Notes: generated by a model from the letters alone, not told the origin. A stretch of 64,000 bases of DNA from Holophagae bacterium (GCA_029263455.1 JAJCXM010000026.1:62001-126000); one strand, 5' to 3'; shown: positions 1 to 9,169, numbered from the stretch's first letter. Made by a program: numbers and translations.

Positions 1-1059
1 GCGTTGATGGAGACTTTTGTCGACAATCAGATTCATTTCATCTGCACAACACATCACCAGGTCTTGTGTACCTTTGCTTTGAACCATGCTCAACTCGAAA
101 ACGGTTCTATGGCCTTCGACAGCCATCAGCTGCGTCCAACCTACCGTTTCACTCAAGGCGTACCGGGCCGTTCTCATGCCTTGGAAATCGCACAAAAGAC
201 AGGCATGGACACCGATCTGTTAACAAGAGCACGCAGTCTACTCGACAACAATATGGTCGACATACAAGCCGCAATTCTATCGCTACAACAAAGCGCGAAA
301 GATCTTGAGCGCATGAAGTCAAAGGTGAGGCGCCAAGAACTAAAGCTGCACCACCGCATAAAGGAAACCAAGAACAAGGAAAAAGCGCTTCAAGACGCCC
401 AAGAAGCCATACAAGAAAAGGCCCGAGAACGTGTTCAGAAGAAGGTTAGTCAAGCCGAAAGCAAACTGAGAGTTCTGTTGCAAGAGCTAGAAAGCAACAA
501 ACAGAAACGGCACGCAGCGGCGGCATTCCAGCAATTAAAGAAGGAGATCCAAGAACCTGAACCCGAATCCAAGGTGAAGAAGCTTGATTTACCTGTTTCC
601 GGAACGCCCGTTGAGAAATGGGCCAAAGGGGACTCTGTCTATCTACGTTCATTCCAGAAGTCCGGCAAGCTCGAGTCGGTTGACCGCCGCTCAGCGCGCG
701 TCGATTTGGGCGGCATGACCGTGACCGCCAGCATCAAGGACATCTTGCACCTCTCGCCATTACAGGAATCCGACGCCGACGAAGTTCTAATCCATGAACA
801 TCACGATTTTGATCAGCCTGCACAGCTCGAAGTTTCCTTTATCGGCATGCACGTGCAAGATGCACTGATTGAATTGGATAGGAGCCTGGATAAGGCGCTA
901 AGTAGAGGATTACCCTACTTAACAGTCATCCACGGACACGGCACGGGACGCCTCAAGACGGCCATCCGCGACCATCTTTCGCGCCACCCCGCTAAACAGG
1001 CTTGGCAGATGGTTTTGCGCCCCGAAAACGACGGTCAAACCGAACTAAAGTTCGACTAG
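1..1059 (+). CDS. mutS2: MutS2 family protein, 3' part (5' end outside window)
   Basis: The frame is open from base 1, so the gene begins upstream; 352 residues remain of a family that is usually near 780. MutS2 is a MutS-like ATPase with a C-terminal Smr domain, linked to suppression of recombination and to rescue of collided ribosomes. The fragment opens at the end of the MutS ATPase domain (TTHH, residues 16-19). A charged coiled coil follows at about 80-190, then a small beta-rich linker at about 205-250 (GDSVYLRS). The Smr domain at about 275-350 has HGHGTG at 311-316. The Smr motif that is usually LDLRG reads VSFIG here, so the Asp and Arg linked to nuclease activity are absent. It converges on argR with a 4-base overlap of stop codons. 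Confidence 0.93.
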   Translation, partial: ALMETFVDNQIHFICTTHHQVLCTFALNHAQLENGSMAFDSHQLRPTYRFTQGVPGRSHALEIAQKTGMDTDLLTRARSLLDNNMVDIQAAILSLQQSAKDLERMKSKVRRQELKLHHRIKETKNKEKALQDAQEAIQEKARERVQKKVSQAESKLRVLLQELESNKQKRHAAAAFQQLKKEIQEPEPESKVKKLDLPVSGTPVEKWAKGDSVYLRSFQKSGKLESVDRRSARVDLGGMTVTASIKDILHLSPLQESDADEVLIHEHHDFDQPAQLEVSFIGMHVQDALIELDRSLDKALSRGLPYLTVIHGHGTGRLKTAIRDHLSRHPAKQAWQMVLRPENDGQTELKFD

Positions 1060-1457
1060 CCAATCAAGAGCTGAATTTCGCGCCGTACTGATGACAAGAG
1101 TTCAGGTGGGCTGACGACGACTATGACCGTATCATCGCCACCTACCGTACCAGCCAAACCCTGTATTCGAGATTCGTCCAGCCTGAAAGCGATGGGCTGA
1201 GCATGACCGGGCGGCGATTTGATCACCAACAAATTAGGTGGCGCTTCCGTCACGACGATGGAAGGGATGCGGAATAGCGTCTGCTCAGGCCTCACATAAA
1301 CGCCTGCCTGTTTGCGTATACCTAATTTGGTTAGGTGCCGCGACAAAGTCGATTGATTGAGTTCGACACCGCGACGCTGCAGTTCGGCGGCAAGCTCGGC
1401 TTGCGTGCCTAACTCCTCTTGTTCCACTACTTCCAAGATCAAACGATCCACACTCAT
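1056..1457 (-). CDS. argR: Arginine repressor ArgR
   Basis: ArgR is a hexameric, arginine-binding transcriptional repressor of arginine biosynthesis genes. The 133-residue protein has an N-terminal winged helix (SVDRLILEVVEQ; then QSTLSRHLTKLGI, the recognition helix region) and a C-terminal oligomerisation/arginine-binding domain with GTVGGDDTVIVVV, close to the usual GTIAGDDTI motif. The chosen ATG at 1455-1457 puts the N-terminus where ArgR proteins normally start; an in-frame extension to 1559 would overlap argG and adds a Cys/His-rich segment unlike the family. It is divergent from argG and shares about 100 bp of regulatory DNA with it, which fits direct control of argGH and of itself. 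Confidence 0.93.
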   Translation of the reverse strand: MSVDRLILEVVEQEELGTQAELAAELQRRGVELNQSTLSRHLTKLGIRKQAGVYVRPEQTLFRIPSIVVTEAPPNLLVIKSPPGHAQPIAFRLDESRIQGLAGTVGGDDTVIVVVSPPELLSSVRREIQLLIG

Positions 1458-1484
1458 GCAACTATTCTCATCTTTTCGCCATAA

Positions 1485-1502
1485 TATGCAAAATAATGCT
1501 TG
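1485..1502. promoter_or_regulatory. Candidate ARG box (ArgR operator)
   Basis: TATGCAAAATAATGCTTG is an AT-rich imperfect palindrome (GCA...TGC arms) between the divergent argR and argG. It resembles the 18-bp ARG box in layout but deviates at several positions. It touches the -35 element proposed for argG, where bound ArgR would block transcription. The call rests on position and partial match only. Confidence 0.4.
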
Positions 1503-1528
1503 AATATGAAGTGTTATGTGGGTATTCT
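1500..1528 (+). promoter_or_regulatory. Candidate sigma-70 promoter for argGH
   Basis: TTGAAT (1500-1505), a 17-bp spacer and TATTCT (1523-1528) form a plausible promoter. It predicts transcription from about 1535, just upstream of the GGAGG ribosome binding site at 1547-1551. Confidence 0.45.
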
Positions 1529-1557
1529 GGCAGAAATTGTGACCCTGGAGGTTGGGC

Positions 1558-2745
1558 ATGCATGTTGTTTTAGCTTATTCGGGAGGTTTGGATACCTCGA
1601 CTGCCATTCCCTGGCTTAAACATCAGCGCGGTGCCGATAAGGTAACGGCTGTTTTGGTTGATGTGGGACAAGACGAAGATTTGTTGGCAGCTCAAGCACG
1701 CGGTTATGCCCTGGGTGCAGATAACGTACGCATTGTCTCCAAAACTGAAGCCATGGTTCAGCAAGGCATCGCACCCATGTTGAAGGTGGGTGCATTTTAT
1801 GAGGGTAGCTATTTATTGGGTACAGCCATCGCGCGCCCATTCATTGCCGATGCCTTGATTGAAGTAGCGCTTGAATGTGGCGCACAGGCCATTTGTCACG
1901 GCGCGACCGGTAAAGGCAACGACTATTTGCGCTTCGAACAACGCATTCGACAGCAAGCGCCAGGCCTGGAAATCATCGCTCCTTGGCGTGAATGGGACTT
2001 GAAGGATAGAGAGGGCGCGATTGAGCAATTGAAGCAGAGCGGACACCCAATTCCCGAAAAGACTTTTACTTACTCCACCGATGCCAATCTTTGGCACACG
2101 TCTTATGAAGGCGGACCACTTGAAGACTTGAGCAACCCAATCCCGCAAGAAATTGCGGCGCGCATGTTAGCAGACGGTGCACTGCAGCTAGAGATCAGTT
2201 TTGACGAAGGCGTTCCCTGCGCATTGAATGGTGAGGCCATGGAGCTCACGCCGCTGATAAAGACATTAAACGAGCTCTTATCTCAAACGGGCTATGGTTG
2301 GATCGATTTGTTGGAGACGCGCACCAATGGCCTGAAATCCAGAGGGCTTTATCACACGCCCGCAGGCACCTTACTCTACGCTGCCCGTACCGCTCTTAAC
2401 CAAGCCATGTTCCCTAAACCTACACTGGACTATTTGGACGAACAAGCCAAGCTGTATGGGAAGATGCTGTATGAAGGCGCGTGGGATCACCCTGTGCGTG
2501 TTGCCATTGACCACGCGGTTGACCACCTCTACAAGAACACACAGGGTTCCTTGGTCATTTCCATTTGTGGCAGCCAAATGCTCATCCAACAACGAATTTG
2601 TTCACCCAATCTATTTGATGCAGCACTTGGCGGATTTGGGCACATGGATGTCTGGGACGATTCTTTTAGTGACGCTCTCGTCTACTTGCAACGCATGAAA
2701 TATCACAGCAAACCCTATCCCAGCTTGCAGAAAGTGACGTCATGA
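1558..2745 (+). CDS. argG: Argininosuccinate synthase
   Basis: ArgG joins citrulline and aspartate, using ATP, to give argininosuccinate, the next-to-last step of arginine synthesis in the cytoplasm. The protein is 395 residues, the normal length. The N-terminal ATP pyrophosphatase loop SGGLDTS is at residues 8-14, and conserved family stretches follow (GAFYEGSYLLGT, CHGATGKGNDYLRFE, DANLWHTSYEGG). The ATG at 1558 is chosen over an in-frame TTG at 1552 because GGAGG at 1547-1551 gives 6-bp spacing to the ATG but none to the TTG. Its TGA overlaps the argH ATG by 4 bases (ATGA), implying translational coupling. Probably repressed by ArgR from the divergent neighbour. Confidence 0.97.
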   Translation: MHVVLAYSGGLDTSTAIPWLKHQRGADKVTAVLVDVGQDEDLLAAQARGYALGADNVRIVSKTEAMVQQGIAPMLKVGAFYEGSYLLGTAIARPFIADALIEVALECGAQAICHGATGKGNDYLRFEQRIRQQAPGLEIIAPWREWDLKDREGAIEQLKQSGHPIPEKTFTYSTDANLWHTSYEGGPLEDLSNPIPQEIAARMLADGALQLEISFDEGVPCALNGEAMELTPLIKTLNELLSQTGYGWIDLLETRTNGLKSRGLYHTPAGTLLYAARTALNQAMFPKPTLDYLDEQAKLYGKMLYEGAWDHPVRVAIDHAVDHLYKNTQGSLVISICGSQMLIQQRICSPNLFDAALGGFGHMDVWDDSFSDALVYLQRMKYHSKPYPSLQKVTS

Positions 2746-4031
2746 CCCAACTCTGGAAAAGCCAAATGAATCAAGGCATGTCGGAAGCGGCTTGGGCAAT
2801 GAACCGCAGCATCCAAGTAGACATCACGCTATGGCCTTATGAAATCCAGGGCAGCAAAGCGCACGCGACCATGTTGGGTCAAGCAGGACTCATTTCTCAA
2901 GCGCAGGCACGGCAACTCAACTTCGTTTTGGATGAACTGGCACAAGGATTTGAGCTCAACCAAATTCAGGTACTGCCTTCCGACGAAGATATCCATGGGC
3001 TTATCGAGCGTTTACTAACCGAGCAGTTAGGGTCCTGGGCATCCATGATCCATATGGGCCGCTCACGAAACGAACAAGCGGTTTTAGCCGAGAAATTATT
3101 GCTGCTTGAGCAAGCCAACATCATGAAAGCGAAGTTAAGTGCTTCTATTGATAAGCTTGAAACCATGGCCGAGGTCGCAGGTGAGACCATCATCCCGTCG
3201 TATACACACTTACGACGAGCACAACCCATGTTCTTACGCCAATATTGGCTCGCGCATGCTCATTTGTGGCAGCGAGCGGTTAAAGATCTTGACCATTTCA
3301 TCGAGTTCGCGATGCAAGAATCGCCCATGGGAGCTGGTGCGATCAACGGCACCACGCTTGAGACAGATCCCATTTATGAAGCCAAACTGCTCGGCTTCAA
3401 AGGCCCTCCAGTCAACGCCTTAGCCATGGTCTCGTCACGTTCAGATTCGCTGCGGTTTGCATCATTATGGGTACATTGGATGCTTGACGTGTCGCGCCTG
3501 ATGGAAGATCTCATCTTGTGGTCAAGCGACGAATTCAAAACCATCACCATGCATTCTGACGTGACTTCTGGATCAAGTATGATGCCGCAAAAACGCAACC
3601 CGGACATTTGCGAACTCATGCGTGGGAAGTCAGCCGTCGTGCTTGGTTTATACACCGGCCTCATGACACTAACTAAAGGTTTGCCAATGGGTTACATGAA
3701 GGATTTACAAGAAGACAAAACCCTTTTGTTGCCTTTGATTCGCGAGATCAGTTTTGTATTAAACGCTATGCCAGAGCTGCTGAATTCGATTCAGGTAGAA
3801 ACGGATGCCACGACGCAAGCAAGCGCGGACCCCATGTTGCTGGCAACCGATATCATGGAAATTCTAATTACTCAGGGTAAGCCTATGCGGGAGGCTCATC
3901 ACGAAGTAGCCGATTGCATCGCAGAAGCTGTCGAACGGCAAGTGGATTTCGAATCCCTTGCTCGCCAACGCTGGCAACTGCCAGAAGACGCTTTTGATGT
4001 CCTATCCAGCTGCAGCAAACGCGCTCCGTGA
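2742..4031 (+). CDS. argH: Argininosuccinate lyase
   Basis: ArgH splits argininosuccinate into arginine and fumarate, completing the pathway started by argG. It belongs to the fumarase/aspartase superfamily: the signature SSMMPQKRNP is at about residues 281-290, and SRNEQAVL and TIIPSYTHLRRAQP match other family blocks. At 429 residues it is shorter than the usual 450-465. The protein stops just after DVLSSCSKRAP, before the C-terminal Gly/Pro-rich block of the family. A second frame from about 4003 to 4080 reads AAANALRELSAPESNTSRQL, which looks like a plausible family C-terminus, so a one-base frameshift near 4000-4012 is possible. It is coupled to argG by a 4-base overlap. Confidence 0.93.
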   Translation: MTQLWKSQMNQGMSEAAWAMNRSIQVDITLWPYEIQGSKAHATMLGQAGLISQAQARQLNFVLDELAQGFELNQIQVLPSDEDIHGLIERLLTEQLGSWASMIHMGRSRNEQAVLAEKLLLLEQANIMKAKLSASIDKLETMAEVAGETIIPSYTHLRRAQPMFLRQYWLAHAHLWQRAVKDLDHFIEFAMQESPMGAGAINGTTLETDPIYEAKLLGFKGPPVNALAMVSSRSDSLRFASLWVHWMLDVSRLMEDLILWSSDEFKTITMHSDVTSGSSMMPQKRNPDICELMRGKSAVVLGLYTGLMTLTKGLPMGYMKDLQEDKTLLLPLIREISFVLNAMPELLNSIQVETDATTQASADPMLLATDIMEILITQGKPMREAHHEVADCIAEAVERQVDFESLARQRWQLPEDAFDVLSSCSKRAP

Positions 4032-4266
4032 ACTGAGCGCACCAGAGTCGAATACAAGTAGGCAGCTTTCCAGTCACTGACAGTGGCCTTGTATAGGCTT
4101 TCCAGGAATCGTTTGCACTTATGTCCCACGCTTTTTGACTATCTGCGAAAAAAAAGGTGGGCACGTTTGGGCCGCAAAAACGCGGTAATAGTTGCGCCAT
4201 TGCTAAAGACACGCCCATAGTGACTTTAGCCCGGGCGCCTATTCTCAGACGAACGGGGACACATCG

Positions 4267-5661
4267 ATGCATCAACCTCATAATATATTCCGATCTAGCC
4301 TTGGCCAAAGCAGCACAGCCATTATCGTGAGCCTGTTCATACAAATCATTTTTGCAGGGTCATTGATGGCTCAAACCATAGGCACAGGATTCACACTAGG
4401 GACCACCACCAGCGATCCATTTGGAACGGGCGGCGCCAACCTCGGCTGGGGTAGCGGTAGCCAAAACGGGACTGGAAATCATGTGGTCACCAACCGTGCT
4501 GACAATGGTGGCCGTATAGATATGGACGGCGACGGTCTGTATGAATTCGCCGCCCTTAACCCACAGGGTAGCGACAACCTCATCATTATGGAATCCACGG
4601 CAGACAATACTTACGTCAAGGTCTGGGGAATTAGCCTAAACGGCTCCAACCTAAACAGTGGCGGCCTGGCCGTTGGCGACTCCGACGGTGATGGCATGTT
4701 AGAAATAGTCGCGAGCGACGCCGCATCCGATTTGGTGCGCATTTGGGAATACGATCCCGCGTTGGGAGCAGGTCAAATCGTAGACGGTACAAATCCTGCC
4801 GACACACCCAAATTGTCGCGAGCGGTCACCGATCCAATTGGCATGACCATTGGAGACTTAGATGGAGATGGTTTTTTGGAAATCTTAATGACCTCGACCA
4901 ATGATACAGACAGCTTCATCATTGTTGAATCATCGGCCGACGACACCTGGTCAGCCAATGATTCCACCGCTGTCGGCACAGCAGGATTCGGCGCCACCGG
5001 GATCAGCCACGTCATGGACCTTGATGGTGACTTGACCAACGAAGTGGTGATCGGCCCCGACTCGCAAGCACGAGCGGATAACGCCTTTTATGTCTACACA
5101 TGGGACGGATCTACCTTCACTGTTGAAGCCACCCTACCGTTGGCGGCAAGTGGAGGTGGTCGCAATAGTGTCTTTGTCTATGACCTGGACAGCATGGGTA
5201 CACCTGAAATCATTCTGGCTGATCAGGCGACGACTGATCGGGTCTACGTTTACGAGTCAACGGCCGCAAATAGCTATGCAGCTGACGCAGGAACAAGCGG
5301 AATAGTTGGTCTCACTGGCGAGATTTTTGCGCCTTCGGTTGGTGATCGCGATAGCGACGGCAATCACGAAATCTACCTGGCCTTCGACGATAATTCGCAT
5401 CGCGTTATTTATTATGAACACGATGGTACCGCTGGTGCCTTCGCGGCAGCCAATTTTGGCGCCCAACAAGTATTGATCACCTTGGACACCAATAACAAAG
5501 ATCCCCGCGACGTTGCCTATGGCATGGGAAGTTTAGATGTTGGCGGTGACACCAGGGGTGACATTATCGTCTCCGACCAGGATGCACGATTATTGGCATT
5601 AGAATCAGACTCAGACGGTTCACAGGTGCCGATTGAGTTGCTGTCGTTTATGGTGGACTAA
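4267..5661 (+). CDS. Exported FG-GAP/VCBS-like repeat protein
   Basis: A 464-residue exported protein with a long hydrophobic signal segment at about 18-35 ending in LMAQ. The mature part has about six repeats with calcium-loop-like Asp-rich motifs (DMDGDGLYE, GDSDGDGMLE, GDLDGDGFLE, DLDGDLTNE, YDLDSMGTPE, GDRDSDGNHE), typical of FG-GAP/VCBS beta-propellers found in cell-surface or secreted binding proteins. The C-terminus PIELLSF resembles the PVELTSF stretch seen near the end of many Bacteroidetes secreted proteins, but no sorting domain follows. The ligand and role are unknown. It converges on the sigma factor gene with overlapping stop codons. Confidence 0.8.
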   Translation: MHQPHNIFRSSLGQSSTAIIVSLFIQIIFAGSLMAQTIGTGFTLGTTTSDPFGTGGANLGWGSGSQNGTGNHVVTNRADNGGRIDMDGDGLYEFAALNPQGSDNLIIMESTADNTYVKVWGISLNGSNLNSGGLAVGDSDGDGMLEIVASDAASDLVRIWEYDPALGAGQIVDGTNPADTPKLSRAVTDPIGMTIGDLDGDGFLEILMTSTNDTDSFIIVESSADDTWSANDSTAVGTAGFGATGISHVMDLDGDLTNEVVIGPDSQARADNAFYVYTWDGSTFTVEATLPLAASGGGRNSVFVYDLDSMGTPEIILADQATTDRVYVYESTAANSYAADAGTSGIVGLTGEIFAPSVGDRDSDGNHEIYLAFDDNSHRVIYYEHDGTAGAFAAANFGAQQVLITLDTNNKDPRDVAYGMGSLDVGGDTRGDIIVSDQDARLLALESDSDGSQVPIELLSFMVD

Positions 5662-6239
5662 GACAAGTTTGCAGCCCGCATTTGCAGCGCATCCGTTAGT
5701 TCGCGTTTCAGCCAAATGCGGGCAAACATCCACCTTCTTGTCAGTGTAGTACGCCCCAAACTCATCACGGAAGCAGCCTCGTTCACGCTCAGCCCGCCAA
5801 AATAGCGAAGTACAACCAGTTTCGCAGCCGAGGGATCGATAAGCGCGAGTCGGTCTAGCGCTTCATGCAGAGCCAAGACGTCAATCTCGTTTCTTTCTGA
5901 ATTCGTCGACACGTTTTGCTGACCGGGATCGGATCGCTTAATACGACGTTTGCTGCGATGGTGGTCAACCAATATCCGCCTCATGATCTGTGCTGACACG
6001 GCTAAGAAGTGAACGCGGTCGTGCCAAATTGCCCGATCTTGATTGACCAGTCGAAGGAAAGTTTCATGTACCAACTCCGTAATTTGCAGGGACATATCTC
6101 CGTCTTCAACTTGCATTCGCTTGGCGGCAACCCGCTTTAAGTCGGCATAAATCAACTCGAACACCTGTTCGCCCGCCTCATTTGAACCGCTTGACCAACG
6201 TTTCAGGAGCAACGTGATGGCACCATCATTAGCATTCAC
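5658..6239 (-). CDS. ECF sigma factor (TIGR02999/Sigma70_ECF type)
   Basis: A 193-residue ECF sigma factor with region 2 (about 25-95; LVHETFLRLV, then HFLAVSAQIMRRILVDHHR) and region 4 (about 120-185; LVVLRYFGGLSVNEAASVM and helix-turn-helix GRTTLTRRWMFARIWL). No anti-sigma gene is adjacent; the kinase gene upstream ends inside its start (ATGA overlap), so the two are coupled. The acidic DAED motif usual in region 2.2 is replaced by Q-I-T-E with Thr54. In the ECF43 group of sigma factors a threonine in this region is phosphorylated by a neighbouring kinase (from memory), so kinase control is inferred. Target genes are unknown. Confidence 0.9.
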   Translation of the reverse strand: MNANDGAITLLLKRWSSGSNEAGEQVFELIYADLKRVAAKRMQVEDGDMSLQITELVHETFLRLVNQDRAIWHDRVHFLAVSAQIMRRILVDHHRSKRRIKRSDPGQQNVSTNSERNEIDVLALHEALDRLALIDPSAAKLVVLRYFGGLSVNEAASVMSLGRTTLTRRWMFARIWLKRELTDALQMRAANLS

Positions 6240-9112
6240 TTTTGCGACCCCTCTATAAGCGGTTCATGAACAGGGAGCGCGCCAAGCCTGTATTCAAATT
6301 CATCAACTCGAGCGCGATCACCGACACTATTAAAGAGTTCAAGCAATCGCAACGAAGCTAGCCGACTCGCATGCGTGTCATCGCCTTTCAGACAGACAAG
6401 CTCTTCATGATGTGTCACAACATGGGCAAGGCCTTCATTGAAATGTCCCTGTTCCGCCATGACCCGACCAACCACCGTTTCCGCATAAGCAATCCGCCAA
6501 TGCCCATAGGGGAACAGCTGGTGATATATAGCGGCGGCAAGTTGCGTTTGCTGCCAGGCATCTTGTGGACGTTTTTGAGCCAATAGAAAATCGGCATAGT
6601 TATTTCTCATTGAAGCTACGTTGGAGGAGTTTTCTCCTGAGGCTTCAATTAAGATATCAAGTCCTTGCCTAAAATTCTGATCAGCTTGATCAATTTTTCC
6701 CAATAAGGCCAATGATATGGCTTGATGACCAAGTGAGCTTCCGACGACCAATGATCGTTCACCGGCCACCGCACGACCTATGTCTAACGCTTGTTCAAAG
6801 GAGGCGATGGCCATCTCATCGTTGGCCAAACAATGTAACGCCAGTCCTAGTCCGTTATAAAACTGGGCTTGCATCTCATGGCCTTGCGGCCAAATGTTCA
6901 ACGAGAGACGGATACCTTGGTCGTAATAATCAAGTGCCGTCTCATAATTACCATTATCGATCGATAGCCCAGCTAGGTTGCTTAGGTAACTCACCAAGCT
7001 TGGGTGCTGGTCACCAAGACCTTGTTTACATCGATTCAAGGCCTCCAAATACATGACTTCGGCCTTTTTGAAATCACCCTTTTGCTGGTAGATGAACGCC
7101 AGGGTATTCAAGCCATTGGTGATATTCGGATGTTGATCTCCAAAGAGCTTCTTCGTGATCTCTAGACTCTGGAGCTGTAGCGATTCAGCTTCAGCATATT
7201 TGGTTCTACTGACCAAAATGGCGGCGAGGTTTGACATCGCATGGGCCAGCTCACCTCTGCCGACCCGCATTTCTCGTAGTCGTAGGGCTTCACGAGCGGC
7301 TAATTCAGCTTGCTCATAATCACGCCGTCCCCAATGGACTTGAACCATAATATTCAGACAGTCGGGTTCAACATTGTTGTTTTTCGAATCAGGCCCAAGC
7401 GCATTTAAGAGATCTATTGCATGCTTTTCGGCTTGGTCATAGTCACCTTGCAGGATGTTTACTTCGGCAGCATTCAACTTAGCTTTTTTGGTCGACAAGT
7501 GATGAGTACCCATCACATCAATGTAGATGTTTAACGATTCATCCGCTGTCCGTTTTGCGTCCTCTAAGTGTCCCAGAGCCCGATATAACATTGAAAGTTC
7601 TAGTAAACTCTTTGCGGTCGCTTGATGACGATGCCCATGCTCCCGCTTCCGCAATTTCACTGCATCTTCCAGAAAGGGTAACGCTATGTCGTAATGGCCC
7701 AATCCCCGGTAAACCACGCCCATGGTTTCCTTGAGCTCGGCTGTGAGGTCAGGGCTCAAGTCAACTTCCGCCTGCAAACGCTTAGCGGTTTGATCCAAGA
7801 TCTCGCGAGCACTTATCTGATTACCATCAGTATTGACAGGGTTAGCGAGATCGAAGGCGCCAATCAAATATTGAGAAACGGCTCTTGCTTGATCGCGTTC
7901 GATGGTTGTTTGGCGGGCTTGGTTCACACCAAACGAGGACAGAACCGCTATGACAATGAAGGCAGCAAACCCAATTGCCGATTGAACCGGATGGCGGCCA
8001 ACCAACTTCCGCAAACGCTGTAATAAACTTAAAGGACGAGCTTTCACCGCATGACCCGAGAGGTAACGACGCAAATCCTCAGCAAGATGATCAACTGACT
8101 GGTAGCGCTGGGCCGCTTCAAAATGCATGGCCTTTAAAACCACACTGTCAAGATCGCTGTCCAGGCCCTGAGATTTAGGGTAGTTTGCCGACGCGCAGAC
8201 ACGAGCGCTAGGCGCGGCATAGTCGTTCCAATCTGAGACCGTCAGTGCCGCCAAATCGCGATGGCTCCAATCATATGGTCTCGTGCCGCTACAAATTTCG
8301 TACAGCAAAACACCCAATGAATAGATGTCCATGGTGATGGATGCGTTATGTCCTGCCATCTGCTCCGGGCTCGCGTAATTAGGCGTCAAGGCCCAGTCAC
8401 ACCGATTAATGATCAATCTATCTGCGGACCCAGCAAGCAGGCTGGCGATGCCGAAATCGAGTAGTTTTACCTCACCTGTTTCGGTCACTAAGATGTTGCT
8501 GGGTTTTAAATCTAAATGGACCACCAGCTCTTTGTGCGCGTAATGAACGGCGTCGCAAACATTCAAAAATAGATTTAGCCGCGCCGTCAAATCTAACCGT
8601 TGTTGAAAACAATAATCTGTCAGTCTTTTTCCTGCGACCAACTCAATGACAGCATAGGGTCTGCTGTCTAACCTTCCCGCATCTAATAAACGAGCAATAT
8701 GGCGGTGCTCTAAGCCGGCCAGAATCTGGCGTTCAATTTCGAAACGCGATTCAAGGTTGATGAAATGGGAAGCATGAACCACTTTAATGGCAACCTCGCG
8801 CGCGAAAGCGCCGTCATTACGAACAGCTCGGTACACGCGTGCCATACCACCTTCACCTATATCATCGGTAATCAAGTAAGGCCCAATTTGGCGACCAATC
8901 CAGCTTGGATCAAGGACTTCAATGTCTGGATTGAATAGCGGCAATTCTAAAAAATCACCTAGTTCACTTTGTTGGGCGAGCAACTGTTGAACGTGCGCCT
9001 TAACTTCCTCATCAGCCGTAGACTGCAAAACAAACTGCGTTTGTTCATTGCCTTCAAGGGCTAACGCTTGTTCGACAATGGTCTGAACCAATCGCCACTG
9101 CTCTATCGACAT
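6236..9112 (-). CDS. Membrane-anchored Ser/Thr protein kinase with TPR sensor region
   Basis: A 958-residue protein. A Hanks-type kinase domain spans about 78-350: glycine loop GEGGMARVY 86-94, ATP lysine K110, DFG 219-221, SPE 248-250. One membrane segment lies at about 378-397, followed by roughly 550 residues of TPR repeats outside the kinase (GHYDIALPFLEDAV, LAFIYQQKGDFKKAEVMY). The catalytic loop reads HLDLKPSN at 199-206, with Leu in place of the Arg of HRD, while Asp201, Lys203 and Asn206 remain; it may be active but not regulated through activation-loop phosphorylation. The ATG at 9110-9112 is chosen because AGAAGAGG precedes it; the longer TTG start has no such site. It overlaps the downstream sigma gene by 4 bases, and together they form a signalling operon. 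Confidence 0.92.
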   Translation of the reverse strand: MSIEQWRLVQTIVEQALALEGNEQTQFVLQSTADEEVKAHVQQLLAQQSELGDFLELPLFNPDIEVLDPSWIGRQIGPYLITDDIGEGGMARVYRAVRNDGAFAREVAIKVVHASHFINLESRFEIERQILAGLEHRHIARLLDAGRLDSRPYAVIELVAGKRLTDYCFQQRLDLTARLNLFLNVCDAVHYAHKELVVHLDLKPSNILVTETGEVKLLDFGIASLLAGSADRLIINRCDWALTPNYASPEQMAGHNASITMDIYSLGVLLYEICSGTRPYDWSHRDLAALTVSDWNDYAAPSARVCASANYPKSQGLDSDLDSVVLKAMHFEAAQRYQSVDHLAEDLRRYLSGHAVKARPLSLLQRLRKLVGRHPVQSAIGFAAFIVIAVLSSFGVNQARQTTIERDQARAVSQYLIGAFDLANPVNTDGNQISAREILDQTAKRLQAEVDLSPDLTAELKETMGVVYRGLGHYDIALPFLEDAVKLRKREHGHRHQATAKSLLELSMLYRALGHLEDAKRTADESLNIYIDVMGTHHLSTKKAKLNAAEVNILQGDYDQAEKHAIDLLNALGPDSKNNNVEPDCLNIMVQVHWGRRDYEQAELAAREALRLREMRVGRGELAHAMSNLAAILVSRTKYAEAESLQLQSLEITKKLFGDQHPNITNGLNTLAFIYQQKGDFKKAEVMYLEALNRCKQGLGDQHPSLVSYLSNLAGLSIDNGNYETALDYYDQGIRLSLNIWPQGHEMQAQFYNGLGLALHCLANDEMAIASFEQALDIGRAVAGERSLVVGSSLGHQAISLALLGKIDQADQNFRQGLDILIEASGENSSNVASMRNNYADFLLAQKRPQDAWQQTQLAAAIYHQLFPYGHWRIAYAETVVGRVMAEQGHFNEGLAHVVTHHEELVCLKGDDTHASRLASLRLLELFNSVGDRARVDEFEYRLGALPVHEPLIEGSQK

Positions 9113-9169
9113 CACGCCTCTTCTCGCTGCTCGCTTATACTCGCCGTCTAGCAAAACTATCACAAAGTG

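Noticed and set aside
1458-1559. Longer ArgR starting at 1559
   Set aside because: It would overlap the argG ribosome binding site and start, and the added residues do not resemble ArgR.
4070-4090. Hairpin CACTG/CAGTG after argH as terminator
   Set aside because: The stem is only 5 bp and no T-run follows.
3883-4344. 153-codon minus-strand frame across the argH end and intergenic region
   Set aside because: It overlaps argH and the start of the next gene, and contains no recognisable motif.
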